Below, in pieces: positions 48,721-62,714 of a DNA stretch of 64,000 nucleotides. The notes beneath the pieces are model-generated. The model did no database searches, was not told the origin of the DNA, and saw only the letters and a program-made list of their open reading frames with translations. The position numbers were made by a program, and so were the translations under genes. This DNA is from Montifringilla adamsi (Eukaryota; Chordata; Aves; Passeriformes; Passeridae): NCBI GenBank assembly GCA_017590115.1, contig JAGGNK010013558.1, forward strand, positions 17,192,574-17,256,573. The letters run 5' to 3'. Position 1 is the first letter of the stretch. Every line of letters starts with the position of its first letter.

Positions 48721-51700
48721 GCTGAGTAAATAGAGAATTTGATTTATTCCTCATGTATTAAAGAGAAAATGCATGAAAAAGCCCATATTGAGTCTTTTTG
48801 TGTGAAGCTAGTAAAGTCAGTGTTCTCAATCATACAGGAAATTAAAACCCTCTTGGTTTAGAGCAAGGAGGTGGGATTATAACCCAGCAGAAGATAAAAT
48901 AATAAAGCTAAATTTTGATCTGATATAAAGCAATACAGGGCCTTTGAAATCTGCTCAGGGAGGTACCTGCTGCCTCCTTCCAGTCACTCACACTGCCCTG
49001 CTGAGCACCTGGTTAAATCTGCAACACTCATGTATTATCTATCATATTCATACAATGAGAACTGATCTTCCTGGGGCTGCCTTTATAAATTAAATAAAAC
49101 TGGGAGGAAGAGTGGAAAAGAGATGAGAAGGTCCAGGGAGTGCCTCAATTCCATAGTAATGAGGACACTGCACTCCCAGATGAATTACTGCTGTCTAATA
49201 TGCTAATGGAAATATACCCTGAATTTGCAAACACCTGTGCACAGGAACAAGTGGGGAAAAAACTACAGTGCATAGCAAGCTTTTTCTGGCAGTTGCGGAA
49301 AATTATATGATTTAACTGTGACCAAAACCTAGACCAGGAACAAATGTCTAAAATCAGTTCTGGAAGGAAAAAAAAATTCACTTTGACTAAAGTATTTCAT
49401 TCATGTAAAAGCCTCCTTTTTAACTTTTTCAGTCTACATTATATATTTAGAAATTGCTGTTCTCTCTTATTTATTTGTAGGACTTGAGAGTACAAACATG
49501 TTCTATATCCTATAAAAATATCCTAACATTGAAGAAAAATAGAAGTTACTATAACATTTTCCATAAGGCTGAAACACATAATTTTTCCACAATTTCTAGG
49601 AATAGTAAACTTGAATTACTTTTACCATGCTAAAATTTTCTGTAAACCAGGAAAAACATGAGGAAATAACTGATTTCATTGAAATATAGTCTTGGTGAGG
49701 GAACAGTTGAGCTGGAGGATGATTTCAACCAAATCTTTATCTCACCAGAAGATCTCCCAGCAATATCTCTGTACAGGATCACGAGTTGAGATCAAACCAT
49801 GCCAAGGTCAGGCAGCACTTCAGCCCTTGCCATGTTCTTCCAGGGAACACAGGGTTTTAGTTGTGCCTGCAGCTTGCTCAGGACACCATGCCCAGAGCAC
49901 CCCAGACCTGGGCACAGCTTTAATTAACACCGGAGCCCACGTTAATTAACAGCCCAACAACCATTGCTGGTCCACACTGGGCTGTTTCCACTAAGCTTGG
50001 AGCAGGTTTGTGGAGCAGTGACCTGCACCCATCAAACAGAGCTGGTTAGCAGCACTGCAGATCCATTGACTGGCCAAGCACAGTAGTCAGAAGTGAACTA
50101 TTAATAACCAAGCCATTTAATCTTTTTAAATGCAGGAAGGGGGCAGTAAAAACCTCCTGAATGAACCCTGTGTGTGTGTGTGTATAAGCAAATGCAAAAA
50201 TAAAGGAGGGAGAAATCACAATTGTTCCTGAGAGATTTATATGCCAAGTTCCAGCCTAGAGCAATGTTTTACTGCTGAATTAGAAACTCCTGGAAGCGGG
50301 GATTTATGCTGGGGCTGCTAACAGACCCTAAACAGCAACTTGCAGGCGCCACCCTAATGAAGCAGGGCTTTGAAACATGACATTTTGGGTCAGACAGAAA
50401 GGCTTGCAGACAATAGAAGACCAAGGGAGAGCCTTGTTACACAGTTCTGCTTCCTAATATATCTATATTTTTAAACTAGACTGTGCACTGCAAGCTATCT
50501 CAAACTGTAATAAAAACAGGCCAGTCTTATGACACAGTGGAAGGAGCACTCACAGTTGCCTTGTGGTGAGATGGGCTGGGGCTGAACATGCACCCAAAAC
50601 ATTTAAACCTTAGAAAAAGCCCAGTAGTGCATATTTTCTTATTGGATTCCTGGGATCTCACTAATTGATGGTTTTCTTCCACACATGGATGCCTCACCAT
50701 ATGATTACCTATTAAATTAGTTAATATAGCACTATTAAACTAAGCTCATAAGTACATGCCTTATCTTGAAATAGAAGGGAATTCTGGGATTTGAGGTCTG
50801 ATCCAGAGTTCACATATTTCAGGGGAAATCTTTCCTCACAATCACTAAACACATTCATCAAAAGGTGGGTTCTCTGAAAGTCTTCCTTCTGTAATCCCTG
50901 TATTTGTACCAGGAGTGGTCCATGAGGGTCAGACTATCCCTGAAGAACACTGCCCAAGTAATTCTGACAAAACCAACAATGAGATTCCAGATCTGTCTGC
51001 AGCAGCCTATTCTTAAGTTTCATTACCCTTAAACTGGATGTTTTCACTGCAGCAAATCAGCCCATTCCCTGGGAAACCTTGGAGATCTCCATCTTCGTAA
51101 CAGCAGCAGTGAAATAGTTGGGCTGCTTTCCTGCCTCCCTTCAGCCCTCATCACCAGGTTCCTGGAGCACTGGGAGGTGAGGAATTCCTTACAAACACTG
51201 ACAGGAGCAAGGGGACAGCTGTGGCCACCAGTCCCAGTGCTGGGATCAGGCTGAAGATGCTGGATTTCAGCAGTAGTGTTTTTTTACTTGCACAAACCAT
51301 CATAAGTTTTCTCCCCTGCAAACCCCGCTTTCAAAGAATGGGCAGCAGATGCAAAGGTCAAGCTTGGCCTGATTTGGGACCAGCTCTAACTAAAAACTTA
51401 AAATCCTTCCCAGCCTAAACCTCCTATTGCTGAGTGCTGAGCTCAGAGCTTCTCCTCACAGCCTGTGGCAGCACCAAGCAAGGAGTGAGAAATCCAGCAG
51501 TGAGTGACTCATTGTGCCCAGCCTAGGGTGAAAAACCTCTGCCTCCTCCCAGATCCCTGTCCATAGACCAGCACTGCCAGGAGCATTTACATTGAAAAAA
51601 CTGGAATCCTTGTTCTGGAACAGGCTAAAAGTCAGTCAAAAATAAAGGTATTTTTAAAAAACTGAAGCTCTTCTGCATCTCAGGCATTAAATACTCCCAG

Positions 51701-51946
51701 TAAAGAAATCAAATCACCTCCCTGTTATGGAAGGATCACCTCTGTAGTTCAATCTTGTTTTAATGGGCTAGTGCAAAACAGGAAAATCAGGAATGATTAC
51801 TTCAGGAACTGCATCCTTTATAATTAAGGGAAAGCCCACACAGTTGGCAAGTACCAATGTGAAGTTTCTTTCAAAATGCTGTTTCTTGGATCCTGGATAT
51901 ATTCAATAAAAAAATCCCCTCATATTTTTAATGATATTAAGCAAAG

Positions 51947-51967
51947 AAAAAAAAAAGGGGGGGGGGG
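51947..51967. repeat. A10-G11 homopurine junction
   Basis: Ten A residues are followed directly by eleven G residues, preceded by another purine-rich stretch. Long homopurine runs are slippage-prone and can form triplex or G-rich structures. This run is a likely site of sequencing length error. Confidence 0.95.
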
Positions 51968-54900
51968 CAAATTTGAGGTTGACAAAAGCTGTGTGGCTGC
52001 ATTTTGCAAAACAAATTCAGGAGCTGCTTTGAAGTGGAATTTCTGGCTGCCGCAGTCTGAGGAATTAATAAAAAGAAACTGAGCCAAAGCTTTGATTGTA
52101 TTGTCTGTACAAAAGCTCTTGCTTGAAAACTGCTTTTCCAAAGCCAGGACTAAGAGAAGGAAATATCCAGGTTTGCAGGATGTATTAGGAGGATTTCCTA
52201 TCCTTATTTACTTAGTAAATTACAAAACCCAATGGATAAACAACACAAACACACAAGTGAATGTAATCTTAATTCTCCTAAGCATCCCCTTAGTCTCCTC
52301 AGTGAGGCTCCAGAGGTGTAACAGGGAAAGACTGAAATCAGCAAAAAGCAAGAAGAACATAATTCTCCTATTCCCCTCATAATTTGGCAGAACTGGCAAA
52401 GCTGGTACAGTGACTGTTGGGAAAAATCAAGCCTCAGATATCAAAACAGATAGCACAGCTGTTCCAGGCTGTTCATCCTCAACATGAAATAAAAGTGGTT
52501 TAAAAGAGCAAATAAAGATCAGGTCCACCATACCACAGGCTTTGGTATTGCTTAAGATTCAGCAATACTTCCAGAAGTTAACACACAAGTTTCAGATTTG
52601 TGTGCTACTACAAACAGACTTTTTTTCCCCCACTTTTTGACAATGTGTGAAGATCCCAACTGCATCTACCACCATGAAACAGCTGAACAGAGATGGGTCC
52701 TGTGCTTTGTGGAGGAAGGGACTGAAGGCAGGATGCTGGATTGATGCTGCCACTTCTTTGCATCGTGTCTTACCTTGTGTGTGCAGTGGGAAAACAGGAA
52801 TCCAGCTGAATTCTGCACAACCTGAGGCAGGGGTGGCTGATACCTCTCCCAGCCCACACAGCAGCAGGGGCAGCACAGAATAAAGGAGCTGCTGGACTCA
52901 GAGTTTCTTACAATGAAACTCCAAAATACTGAATTCAAACAGCTGAATTAAGATTGCTAAGAGACCTTTAACTTCACATTTACTCCCTGGCTTGTACAAA
53001 TCTCAACTGTAAACACTTTAAGTGCCTCATTACAGGGCAATTGCAGCATTTTATTTTTTACTGTTCTTTCACATTACCTTGTAACTTGGGTACTATACTG
53101 AGCAGGCAAAAATAGCACTTTGAATAAATCTCAATTAAGGTGCCAAGTGAGTTTTTATTTTTCCCTGTTCTCTGGGAGGAAAACAAAACCACAAAAAAGT
53201 GAATCAGACTTCTTTGAAATAAATCATTTTCTGGGTGAAAGTCACCATGCTCTCTCTACACTTAAAGGTAAATCATTTTTGAGCAGCTAAAATGGTTTTA
53301 GGTGATGGCAGGCTGCTAAGGAAAGCGAAATACAGTTCTCTCTCTGTACAGTTACAGTGCAAACTATGTCCACTTTTGAGCTTTAAAAATCCTTAACATG
53401 AATGGTGTGGAATAAAGAGCTATGAAATAACTCAAGTAACTGCAACAATTTTAAGATAAAAAGTAGTTGTTGGAAAACAACCTAACCCTATCCAAGCTAG
53501 AGATTCATAATGGATGATTAAATCACAAAAAGTTTGAATAAACCTAAAGGAACAACTCTTGTTGCTTTGAGAACTTAGTAACCCTTATCAGAATGTAAAG
53601 AAAAATCTTTCAAATTATGAGACTTTTCTTCAAATTTTTACTATTGGGGAAAGATGCAAAAAAAAAAAAAAATTTATTTTTTTTTAGCTTACCAAAGCTT
53701 TGTTTGAAAGTCTAGCTTAAAATGCTAAGCTACATAATGGAGATTTTACCAGAGTTGTGTCACTTATTTAAGGTGAGAGTTAAGGGCAGAGAAGAATTGA
53801 GCAGCACAGGGGACACAGAGGTCAGGACAAGCAGTGGGAGCACAGAGCATGTGGAGGCAACAGAATAATGAGAACCAGAGAGGAGACCTGAGGGTGGAGA
53901 GGCTCTTGGCTTTTCCACCTTCAGTGAATGACTCAAGGTTTTAAATTAGCCCTTGGAAGGCAGGGAAGGGACAGGATTGCTGCATTTGCACTCTGGAGAA
54001 GTCTGTTTGCCAGAGAACCTTCAGCCATGGTGTGCACCAGGGGCTCACACTTGGTCATCTATTGATCTCCACAGCACCCTGAGCCAAGCCTGGAGTGCAT
54101 CCCCATTCCCGGGGCTCCCAGCTCCCCCCTGGTTATCCCTCCTGAGCAGTTCATCCTGCTCAGACATTCCCCACCCACCAAGACACCTGGAGGAGGAGCC
54201 AGAACCGAACTGGTCTTTCATTATTTCAGCCACTTCACCATCCTTTTCATGTCCTAACAAATGCAAGGGAAATTTTCAGCACAGCCTCTTCATCAGCCTG
54301 GCTGAAGGGCTGAGGTAGGAAGGTAGTGAAAAATAGAGATACATTGCAACAATAGGATTGGGGTTCCTCCATCTGAATGTCGTGGCATTACTATGAAGTA
54401 ACCCTCTCTGGCAGCTGGTTTAGGGATGTTATTCATAGCACAAGCTTCTTCAGATCTTCAAAAGATAAATCTTACAAAAAAACCTCCAAACCTCTCTTAA
54501 AAGGAATTTCTTAAAGGACTTCTTTTTATCTTAGCACTTTACAGAAAAATTTAGAAGTAGCTTTTTCAAGCTACTCGCATTCAAGGGTTTTTTCTCTTAT
54601 ATAATCATGTTGCTATCATTAGTTAACATTTATTCCTGTTAAGAAAGTTTCCTCCCAGTTCAGAAAGAAGTGCTGTTACAAGCACTTAACAGGATAATGG
54701 TACAAGGAGTAGAAAGGCAAAGCTACTTCTGTAACCTGTATTGTCTTTTTTCTTTTTTCCTTCAATAGGAAGCAGTTCTCATAGGTTGGAATACTTAGTG
54801 GCAAAATATAAAATCTTATTAATGTCATTCCATTCTTTATCTGAAGACTACTCATGGGAGTTTCTCTACTTTTCCCTTAGAAAAGAACGTTAGAGATCAG

Positions 54901-55003
54901 CACATGCTGGCAATTCAGAACACAGGGTGATGTGAGGAGAGGGGGAAAAAACCCAACAAAATGTACCAGGGCAGAAAAGAAGGGCAGAAAAAGGAACTCT
55001 TAC

Positions 55004-55050
55004 CTTTCTGATGTTGCAGTCAAAGAGATCTGCACATTAGCAGGGAAGAG
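55004..55050 (-). other. CERS3: Candidate non-coding 5' exon of CERS3 (3' edge at 55004)
   Basis: The minus strand reads CATCAGAAAG|GTAAGAG, a near-ideal donor. About 26 nt upstream lies a possible acceptor (CTGCTAATGTGCAG) after a pyrimidine-rich stretch. The exon could therefore be a 26-nt internal exon or the end of a longer first exon. Only the splice signals support it, and chance matches are expected in 15 kb. Confidence 0.25.
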
Positions 55051-58000
55051 GCATCACACTCACTACTCTGACCGAGGTAAACACGCCCTATCTCCAGAAC
55101 CCTTTCAAATTCTTCTGAGACCCACCCAGCAAAGCTGCACTTCAAGATTTCTGACTGAAGGCAATCCTGATGTCATCCACATCACCCCGTGAAACTCGGC
55201 AGCAGCAGCAGTGCCACTGCCTCCCTGCTCCTTTCAACACAGCAGATGAAGAAATGTTTGAAGTCACGTGGCTTCTGTTGCACGATGAGAATTTGTCTCA
55301 CCGTAAATTGCTCCACACACACAGGAGGATGCTGAGGGTGCAGAAAAGGGAGCACCAAAAACATCACTTCACTCTGACAGGTTGTAGATGAAGTGTGGGG
55401 TTTTGAATAAAGTTAGAGAAAGGTTTCTACTCCTATTGATCATCCTCAGCAGTACTTCCAGCCTCAATCAACTGAATGTTTTACAACAAGTGCTCCAGTT
55501 CCTCAGAAGATCAAAAATGGAATTTCTGAAATTCCTAAAGCAGAAGAAAGCACACACTGAGAGTGTGTTTGGTTAGAGATACCATAGAAACATGGCAGTT
55601 TTACTTAACCTATCTGATTGTTTAATTTCTTTTCTAATTCATGACTAAGGAATCAAGCTGAAAGTCACTCCTCAGCAGCTCTCCCCAGTTTCAGGTAACA
55701 ACAGCCTTCAGAAGTGTTTGCGTTACTTTGCATTCTGGTGGACACATTAATGTGGAGAGGAGAACCTCACAGAGAAGCCAGGAGCAAAGAACCTTTATTA
55801 GCCTTTTCTTCCTGCTTGCAGTCAGCAAACAGCAGCCCAGGAAATGGGACCAGACTTGTCAAGAGTTGAGCCAAAGCTCCATCTCAGCCAGCACTGTCAG
55901 AAGGAAGCCAGGAGCAGATGGCTGTGGGAGAGCACAAAAATGGAAGAAACACAGAATAGTAACTGATAAGGGTCCCAGCCATCAGCACTTTGGGGCTCCA
56001 AGAGTTCTCAAACCACAGAAGGTATCTATGGGAATAAGAGTGGAGAGGCTCCCTCCTGCAGGCCTTCCTTCCCACAACTCCTTTGGAGCAAATGGAGACT
56101 TCCATCTGAATCTATAAGCCTGCCATGAAAGATGGGACCGAGGCAATATTTAGAACCTCTTCATTTATGTCCTCTTGTGAGAAAAACATGGGTTTCTTCA
56201 TACAGCATTTCTTTTGTAATAGCTGCAAGACAGACTACATAGTCTTTGGTCCTTCCACAAAACTGGGAGCAGTATTCAATAACCTGATGCACCAGAGAAA
56301 CATTAAACATGAAAGGGTATTTCAGAAAAGATTATGGCTTGGCTGCTGCTTTAAATGATCTCCAAACTTTCCCACATCTGAATGAACCACTGCTGTGAAC
56401 CAAGCAGAAGATTTAGGAACTGTCTGCCAATTAGGAAAGCCTAAAGCAAGCTGATTCACACATCACTTGGCCAATGCTGGGCCAGGAATGGAAGAGGTAA
56501 TTGGCACCAACATCTTTCTTATGCTTAAAACCACAATTTCTTCACTGTTACAATAAATTGCAAAAAAAAAAAAAAAAAAAAAAGTTTGGTTGACTGGGGC
56601 AAACATGGGACTGCTACAAAAAAAGAAAAAAAAAAAGGAACACATCCTTTTACACCCTTTTTGAGCAGCATTTGTTAGGCTGGCACCACCTACATATGAT
56701 AGCATTACAAGATTAAAGATATTCTGTGGTAAGTAACAAGCTAATCATACCCCCTTGATTAAAGTGCCCAATGACTTTACAATTATCTCTGCACCTCCAT
56801 AGTGCTTATCCTGCAGGAGTCTTAAATTTGAATGCTACAGAAAAAAAAAAAAATCAAACCAAAAAATACCTTAGTCTGCACGTCTCACTGAGAAAATAAA
56901 AATGTAAAAGTTTAATGTTAATATTCCTTACTTGCAGCATAGTATCTATTCATTCACTGGACAATTTAATATAACTAAATAGACCATGGGGACATGTATT
57001 TGACTTGATTACTTTACCTATCATTGGGAATTATGTATAAGTTCTCAGTAAAAAAAGTATTACAGCAAAGTAAGAAAAATTCACTTCTTTCAGAAAATGT
57101 CCCAAAATGTCCCTCTTTCTTTTCCAGCCAGCTGAATTCATGTAATAAAGTACAGTGAATCCACACAGTGGGTGTGAGCTTTCAGCTGAGGTTCCAAGCA
57201 GTTACATAAGAGAGTTTATAGTATTAGTAAACTTTCTCACTAGAGAAAACCCTCCTGGCAAATCTCTGAGACTGCATTAAATCTTAAGCTTCTAGAATCA
57301 GAAGTATGTGTGGTGGTACCTGGAGGGAGAAGAAACATCAAAACAATCCCAAAAACCCCTAAGGGTTTCTTTTGTTTCCCATAATATAAAAAATTAAATC
57401 CTGGAATTAATGTGGGGAGCCAAAAATAAATGTTTTAGATATACTGTCTGTTTGTACCTAATAATTTTTGCTAACTGATTATCCCAACGGTAGAGTGTTA
57501 ATTAAATCTCAGTCATATGTACACATGGAGGAAAAGTAAGAATCAATTTGATCTAATAATCATTTGCACTCTGAATTCTCTTCACCACCTGTGAAACCCA
57601 TCTCCTTGCCATCAGGAGTTCCTTCAAGATTAAAGTAAAATACCTTGACATTCCTGTATTTTCTGTGCCTCAAGAATCAACAAGAGCCTGAAAATGAATC
57701 ATTCCAAGTCACATGTCACAATATCATAATTCAAAACCTTGCAATCTGTAGTTTAAAAGCCGAGATCCTTCTTTGCACAGGAATTCATACCTTCTAATAT
57801 GCCAGCCTTCCCTTACACAAAAGGAATGAAAAAGTCTCAAAAACCTCTCAGAAAGCTTTTTCCTCAAGATGTTTCTTCCTAGTATGACCTGATTCATAAT
57901 GCAGCTCCTTTCAGGGAAAGGTTCACTAAGGAGAGGCTCGTTACTAATTAATTAGTAATGCCATCTGTCATAAATAAAGACTAGATACCTGATTTTGGAT

Positions 58001-61000
58001 GCAGCAACCACTAAGGCAATAGATATTTATCATCCCAAAATGCCATTGCAGGAGCAAATGAGGAACATTTGAATACACAGGTTGAAATCTTCAAATCAAT
58101 TAAAACTTTTGAAATGATTGTTTCAGAACTTGATTCCCATGAATTTTAGCCAGAAAGAAATACTTTGAGAATCTGGGCTTTAGCCATAAGGAGGAAGATG
58201 ACTTGGATGAAGTGGGAGGAGAGGATGTCAGGAGCAATAGTGGAAGGATAAAGTCAGTGCAGGGAAGGAACACACTCTACTGCTGGTCCACTCTGCCACA
58301 GGCTTTGGATATGCCTTAGGAAAAAAGGCTCCAGGAAAAGACCTTACCTGGGGACTGCCTTCCTACCCATTTCTCTCACACACTCAACCACCAAGGCCAG
58401 GAACACCACAATTATGCTCTCTTACAACCCCTTGGCTGTATTCCATTTAAACACTGAACACACCCTGTATCAATAAGCCTCCTGGACAGAAATTTAGAAT
58501 CCTCTCCTATGCAGGGACACAGAGATGTGATTTGCTGAAGAGTTCATCTGCTCATAGTTTGGTTGTGATATTCCTTATGCAAAATTCTAATTGTTTTGTC
58601 TTTAAATTATCTTGGTGAGAAGGCTTTTTTTCCTTTCCCTTGATTTAGCATCGACTTGTCCACACTTGTCCAAGTCCCTTTTCTGTTAACCAGAAACACC
58701 AGAAAAGTCAAATATAACTGCTAATCTGCATAAGGAACTGCCACCAAGTTTGTTCCAGTACAAGGCACAAGTCACGTTTTCCTCTCCACCTACAGCACTG
58801 CCAATTCACCCAAAAAAACACTCTTGTGTGCTGCCACTATCTGAAAATCTAGGAGAAGAATTCACTCAATCTTCTGGCTGCAGCAATAAGAGATTTAACA
58901 ATTAATCAAATCAACTCAGAGTTTCTTAATACATTTCCAACAGCATAGGAATAACACAGGATTCAAAAAAAAAATTGAATCCTTGGAGCTGGAAGCACTG
59001 GTTTAACAACAGTATGAAAATAAACCTCAACAATTTGTAACACTTGCATGTAAGACAATGCTGCAAACATTGTTTGATTATATTGCTGGGAGACTCTTGG
59101 AGCATCAATCTTTATCCACCCACAAAAAACATAAAATATGAGCATTTGCTTGGTGAAACAAAGACAATTCCTTTGATGCTTCACACTCAGCAATCCCCAC
59201 TTATACATCTAGCTCTAAGTGACAATTACAGAAAACAGTGGCATCACACTGGTCAGTCATTTTAGCTGAGGTGAAGATACCCCCCTTTAGAGGAACCAAT
59301 GCTCTGTTGAAGGTGACCAAGTACTGGATTCTCCCTTGAGGAGATAAATAATTTTCTAAAAAATTTGGTTGAGTTTGGTATTTGCTGCTTAATGGGTCTT
59401 TGCCCAACTTTCACAGTAGCTGTAATGGTGTCAGCAGAAAGGCACGAATTTCTTGAAGAATATAAATATTATCAAGGAAGCCAACTACTAGAGGTAAATG
59501 TCCAGAAAGTGATAATTTCTGTTTCAGTTAAATCCCTGCATGAAAGAACCATGAAAGATCTGTAGTGACAAAGTTACACCAAGATCCGACAAACCCTGGA
59601 AGGTGACACTTGAAGATAAAGTTTTTTCCTTTCCAGCAAGGAAAGAAATATGGACATAGGATTTTGTCATTTGTGTTTTTTAGTAAAATCAATATATATT
59701 CCTTTGCAAAATAGACTTCAAATTATTATTCATGTATTAATATGTGGCTATTACTTCCTCCAAATGCTAAGGGCATTTGGAACTTCTTTGAAGTTCCATA
59801 GAAAATATTCATTTTTAACTCTCAAGAACTAGGATGAGATGGGGTAGATACTTGGACAACTCCAATTAGCAGCTACAATTCCTGACAATTTCAGAATAAG
59901 GACCTGCAAACCCTCCCTACAAACTTTAAGGAAGCTAACATTCAGCAGTGCTCACTGTTGAGGTTGTGTGTGCTGTTTTTTCCAACAATTCACTTTTTTT
60001 TTTTCAAATCTCCCCCCTAAAAGGACACTGCTGACTGGCAAAACTCATGCTTTGCAGTACAGGGAAAGTAGGAACCAGAAATAACTAAGGATATTGTAAT
60101 TCCATGCAAGATTTTTACCATAAAATACATTTTATTCCTTCCATTCATGATGTAAGCCAGCACCAAGCCAGTTGGTGTATTAAAGGGCATCTCTGTCAGT
60201 TATCAGCAATAAACTCATTTACACAACAGTTAAGAAGATCATGACTTAGAAAAGCTTAAATCCCTGAGATGTTTCTCAATGAAGTCCAGGTCCATACCTG
60301 CTGTGGAGGCAGGGACAATAAAAGACTGCCTGCCATCCATTCTGACACACTATTGGCTTCCAACAAGGTTTCAGAGTGAACCAGGCAGCCCAGAAGGGTT
60401 GAGCAAAATACAGCAAGAATTTACAAACTCATTAGGATAAGTAAAGGGAAAACACACTGAAGTAACATTGTTATGACCACAATATATTCACTCCTACTGA
60501 CACTGTGATAAATCTCTGATACTGACTTCAGAAACCATCCCAGACTGACTCTGGAAGAAGTACAAACAAAGCTTATCCTACAGTGATAAACCAGGGAACA
60601 ACCAAGGTTCCCTATTCCCAGCTTTATAATGGTACTGCAAGTATAGAGGTTCCCAAGGTTGGTTTTTATTCTTGTACTACAGGATTAAAACCTGTACTAC
60701 GAGTCTTAAAAGCAGAATGGAAAATAACTATAAAAATATTGGAGAAAATCCAGTTTGAAGAACCACAATTGTGGAACCACCTGGATTCAGTTGTAGCTGC
60801 AATCAAGCTCTACAAACATTCAGTTAAAAAGTTTAAAAATCTTCTTTTTAAAAAGCACATCCTGTAAGCAACTTCTAGTGCTAACTGCTTACCTCATTAA
60901 AGCTTAACTTATTCTATTGATGTTGAAGGTAAACTCCATCTAACAACTGCATTAATGGCAAACTGTGAACATTTCAGGAGGAGTCCTCAGATAGAAAACT

Positions 61001-62680
61001 GTGTCCACACAGGTCACCTGACTGTTCTGTGTCTTGCTTTGAAATAATACAAGAAAAGTTGACAGCTATCAATACCCAAAGGTAAGGCACATTGATCTGG
61101 TAATCACTGACCCAATTCCCAAGTTCTAACTTAACACTGGTAACAGATTCTGCAGCCGAATGAATTTGTTCTAGGACATGAAATAACAGCTGTGCCTAAA
61201 AGCTTTATATCATTGAAAAAAACCCAACCAAAACCTAAACAAGCCACTTTCTACACTCACCAATTGATTAAAACACAAATTCTTTAGCAAGGTGCTTTTT
61301 TTTGTGGTTGGTTTTCTCAATACAGCCAAAGAAGTCCAATCCACCTGCATGGTTCAGCCTCAATTTGTGTGCAATAAAAAAACCTCGACTCATCAACGTA
61401 ACTCCATCTCAGGTCATAAATGGTAAAATATCAACACATTAAGGTATCTAGTTGCCAGATACAAACTATGTTTATCCACTTTTGCAACTAAAACATTCTA
61501 AGAATTAAAACAATGGCTCTCTGAGAAGGGAGACATAACTTCTAATACTTCTAATAACCAGGTGGGCACACAATCAGCCTCAAGCCTGTAAGAATTAAAT
61601 ACAATTAGACTGCAACTGGATTTGCTGTATTTAAAAAAATCAGGTTATGGACACCTACATTTCTTGCTACATTTTACACACTGTTCTGAGATGTCTAAAC
61701 TCTTTATAAAAGCTTATATAGTTGTAGTAATCGCTGAGAAATAAGCCTAGGACTTATCCAAAATTATCACACCATTCTACCTTTCCCACTCAGCTTATCA
61801 TGTCAGTGTCAGAGACATTGCTGCAATTTAAATACTTCCAGCTGGCAAAGTGTAGATCAAGAAATGCTGAACAATCCTTTACACTGAATCTTATGTTCAA
61901 AACAAACAATGGAATTACTCAATTAAAATAAACTAGTTAGCAAAGTCTAGATTAGAAAAGGAGTAAGGATAGTGGAAAGGATTTCACTGAAATATAAGCA
62001 CCTACCTACTTTGAAAATTGTGAACTTGGGAAACTCTTGCTCAACCACCTTGCCCATGGCACTTCCTGTGTTTGAACTGAAAAGTTCCCAAGTTGTCTGG
62101 AGCTGCAGCTCTGAACACGCCCAGAGGGATTTTAGTCCTGACAGAAATGAGCAACTCAGCAGCTACAGTAGCGTGACTGGGCTCAAAGAGAAGCCAGGCA
62201 TGCTGCTGCCCTGGACAACTGCAGGGTTAGTTCTTAACTACAGCAACTGCAGGCATGAATGGAAAGGTTTCCATTCCTTGACATTCCCACTGACTCCTCT
62301 GCTCAAGAGCTGTCCAGATCTCAGGAAGAAGCCGTGGTACAGCAAACACCCAGAATATTCAGGTCTCCTTCATGCCAGTGAAGAGGATCACTCCTTCCTA
62401 CCTAAAATACTGCTGTCATCCTGAAGGGGTAAGACTGAGGACCAAACCTCCCTGTCTGTGACTTCATACCATTCCAGTGGCACTGGAGAGCACTGGAACT
62501 GCCAGCTAAAGCATCCCACAAGCTAAACCCAGTTTTCTTCCTCTCCCAGTTGCATTGATTCACCAGTCAGAGCTAAAGACTAATCTAGAAGATTTGAAGG
62601 TCAACAACCTGCTCCAGAGACTGCTCATCTCAGCTCAATATCTATTTTAATTTAACACTAAATTCCTATTCAAAGGGAAG

Positions 62681-62714
62681 AGAGCACTTACTTGTTCTCA
62701 GAACAGAGCACTTA
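62681..62714. repeat. 24-bp spaced direct duplication carrying two donor sites
   Basis: The ten-base motif agagcactta occurs at 62681 and again at 62705. On the minus strand each copy forms a strong splice donor: GAACAA|GTAAGTG (exon end 62692) and TTGAAG|GTAAGTG (exon end 62716). Confidence 0.7.

Noticed and set aside
60583..60867. 94-codon plus-strand frame with lysine-rich C-terminus
   Set aside because: It looked protein-like at first but has no recognised motif and is AT-driven in its second half.
61972..62424. 150-codon plus-strand frame upstream of CERS3
   Set aside because: No similarity to a known family and no promoter or splice context; considered random.
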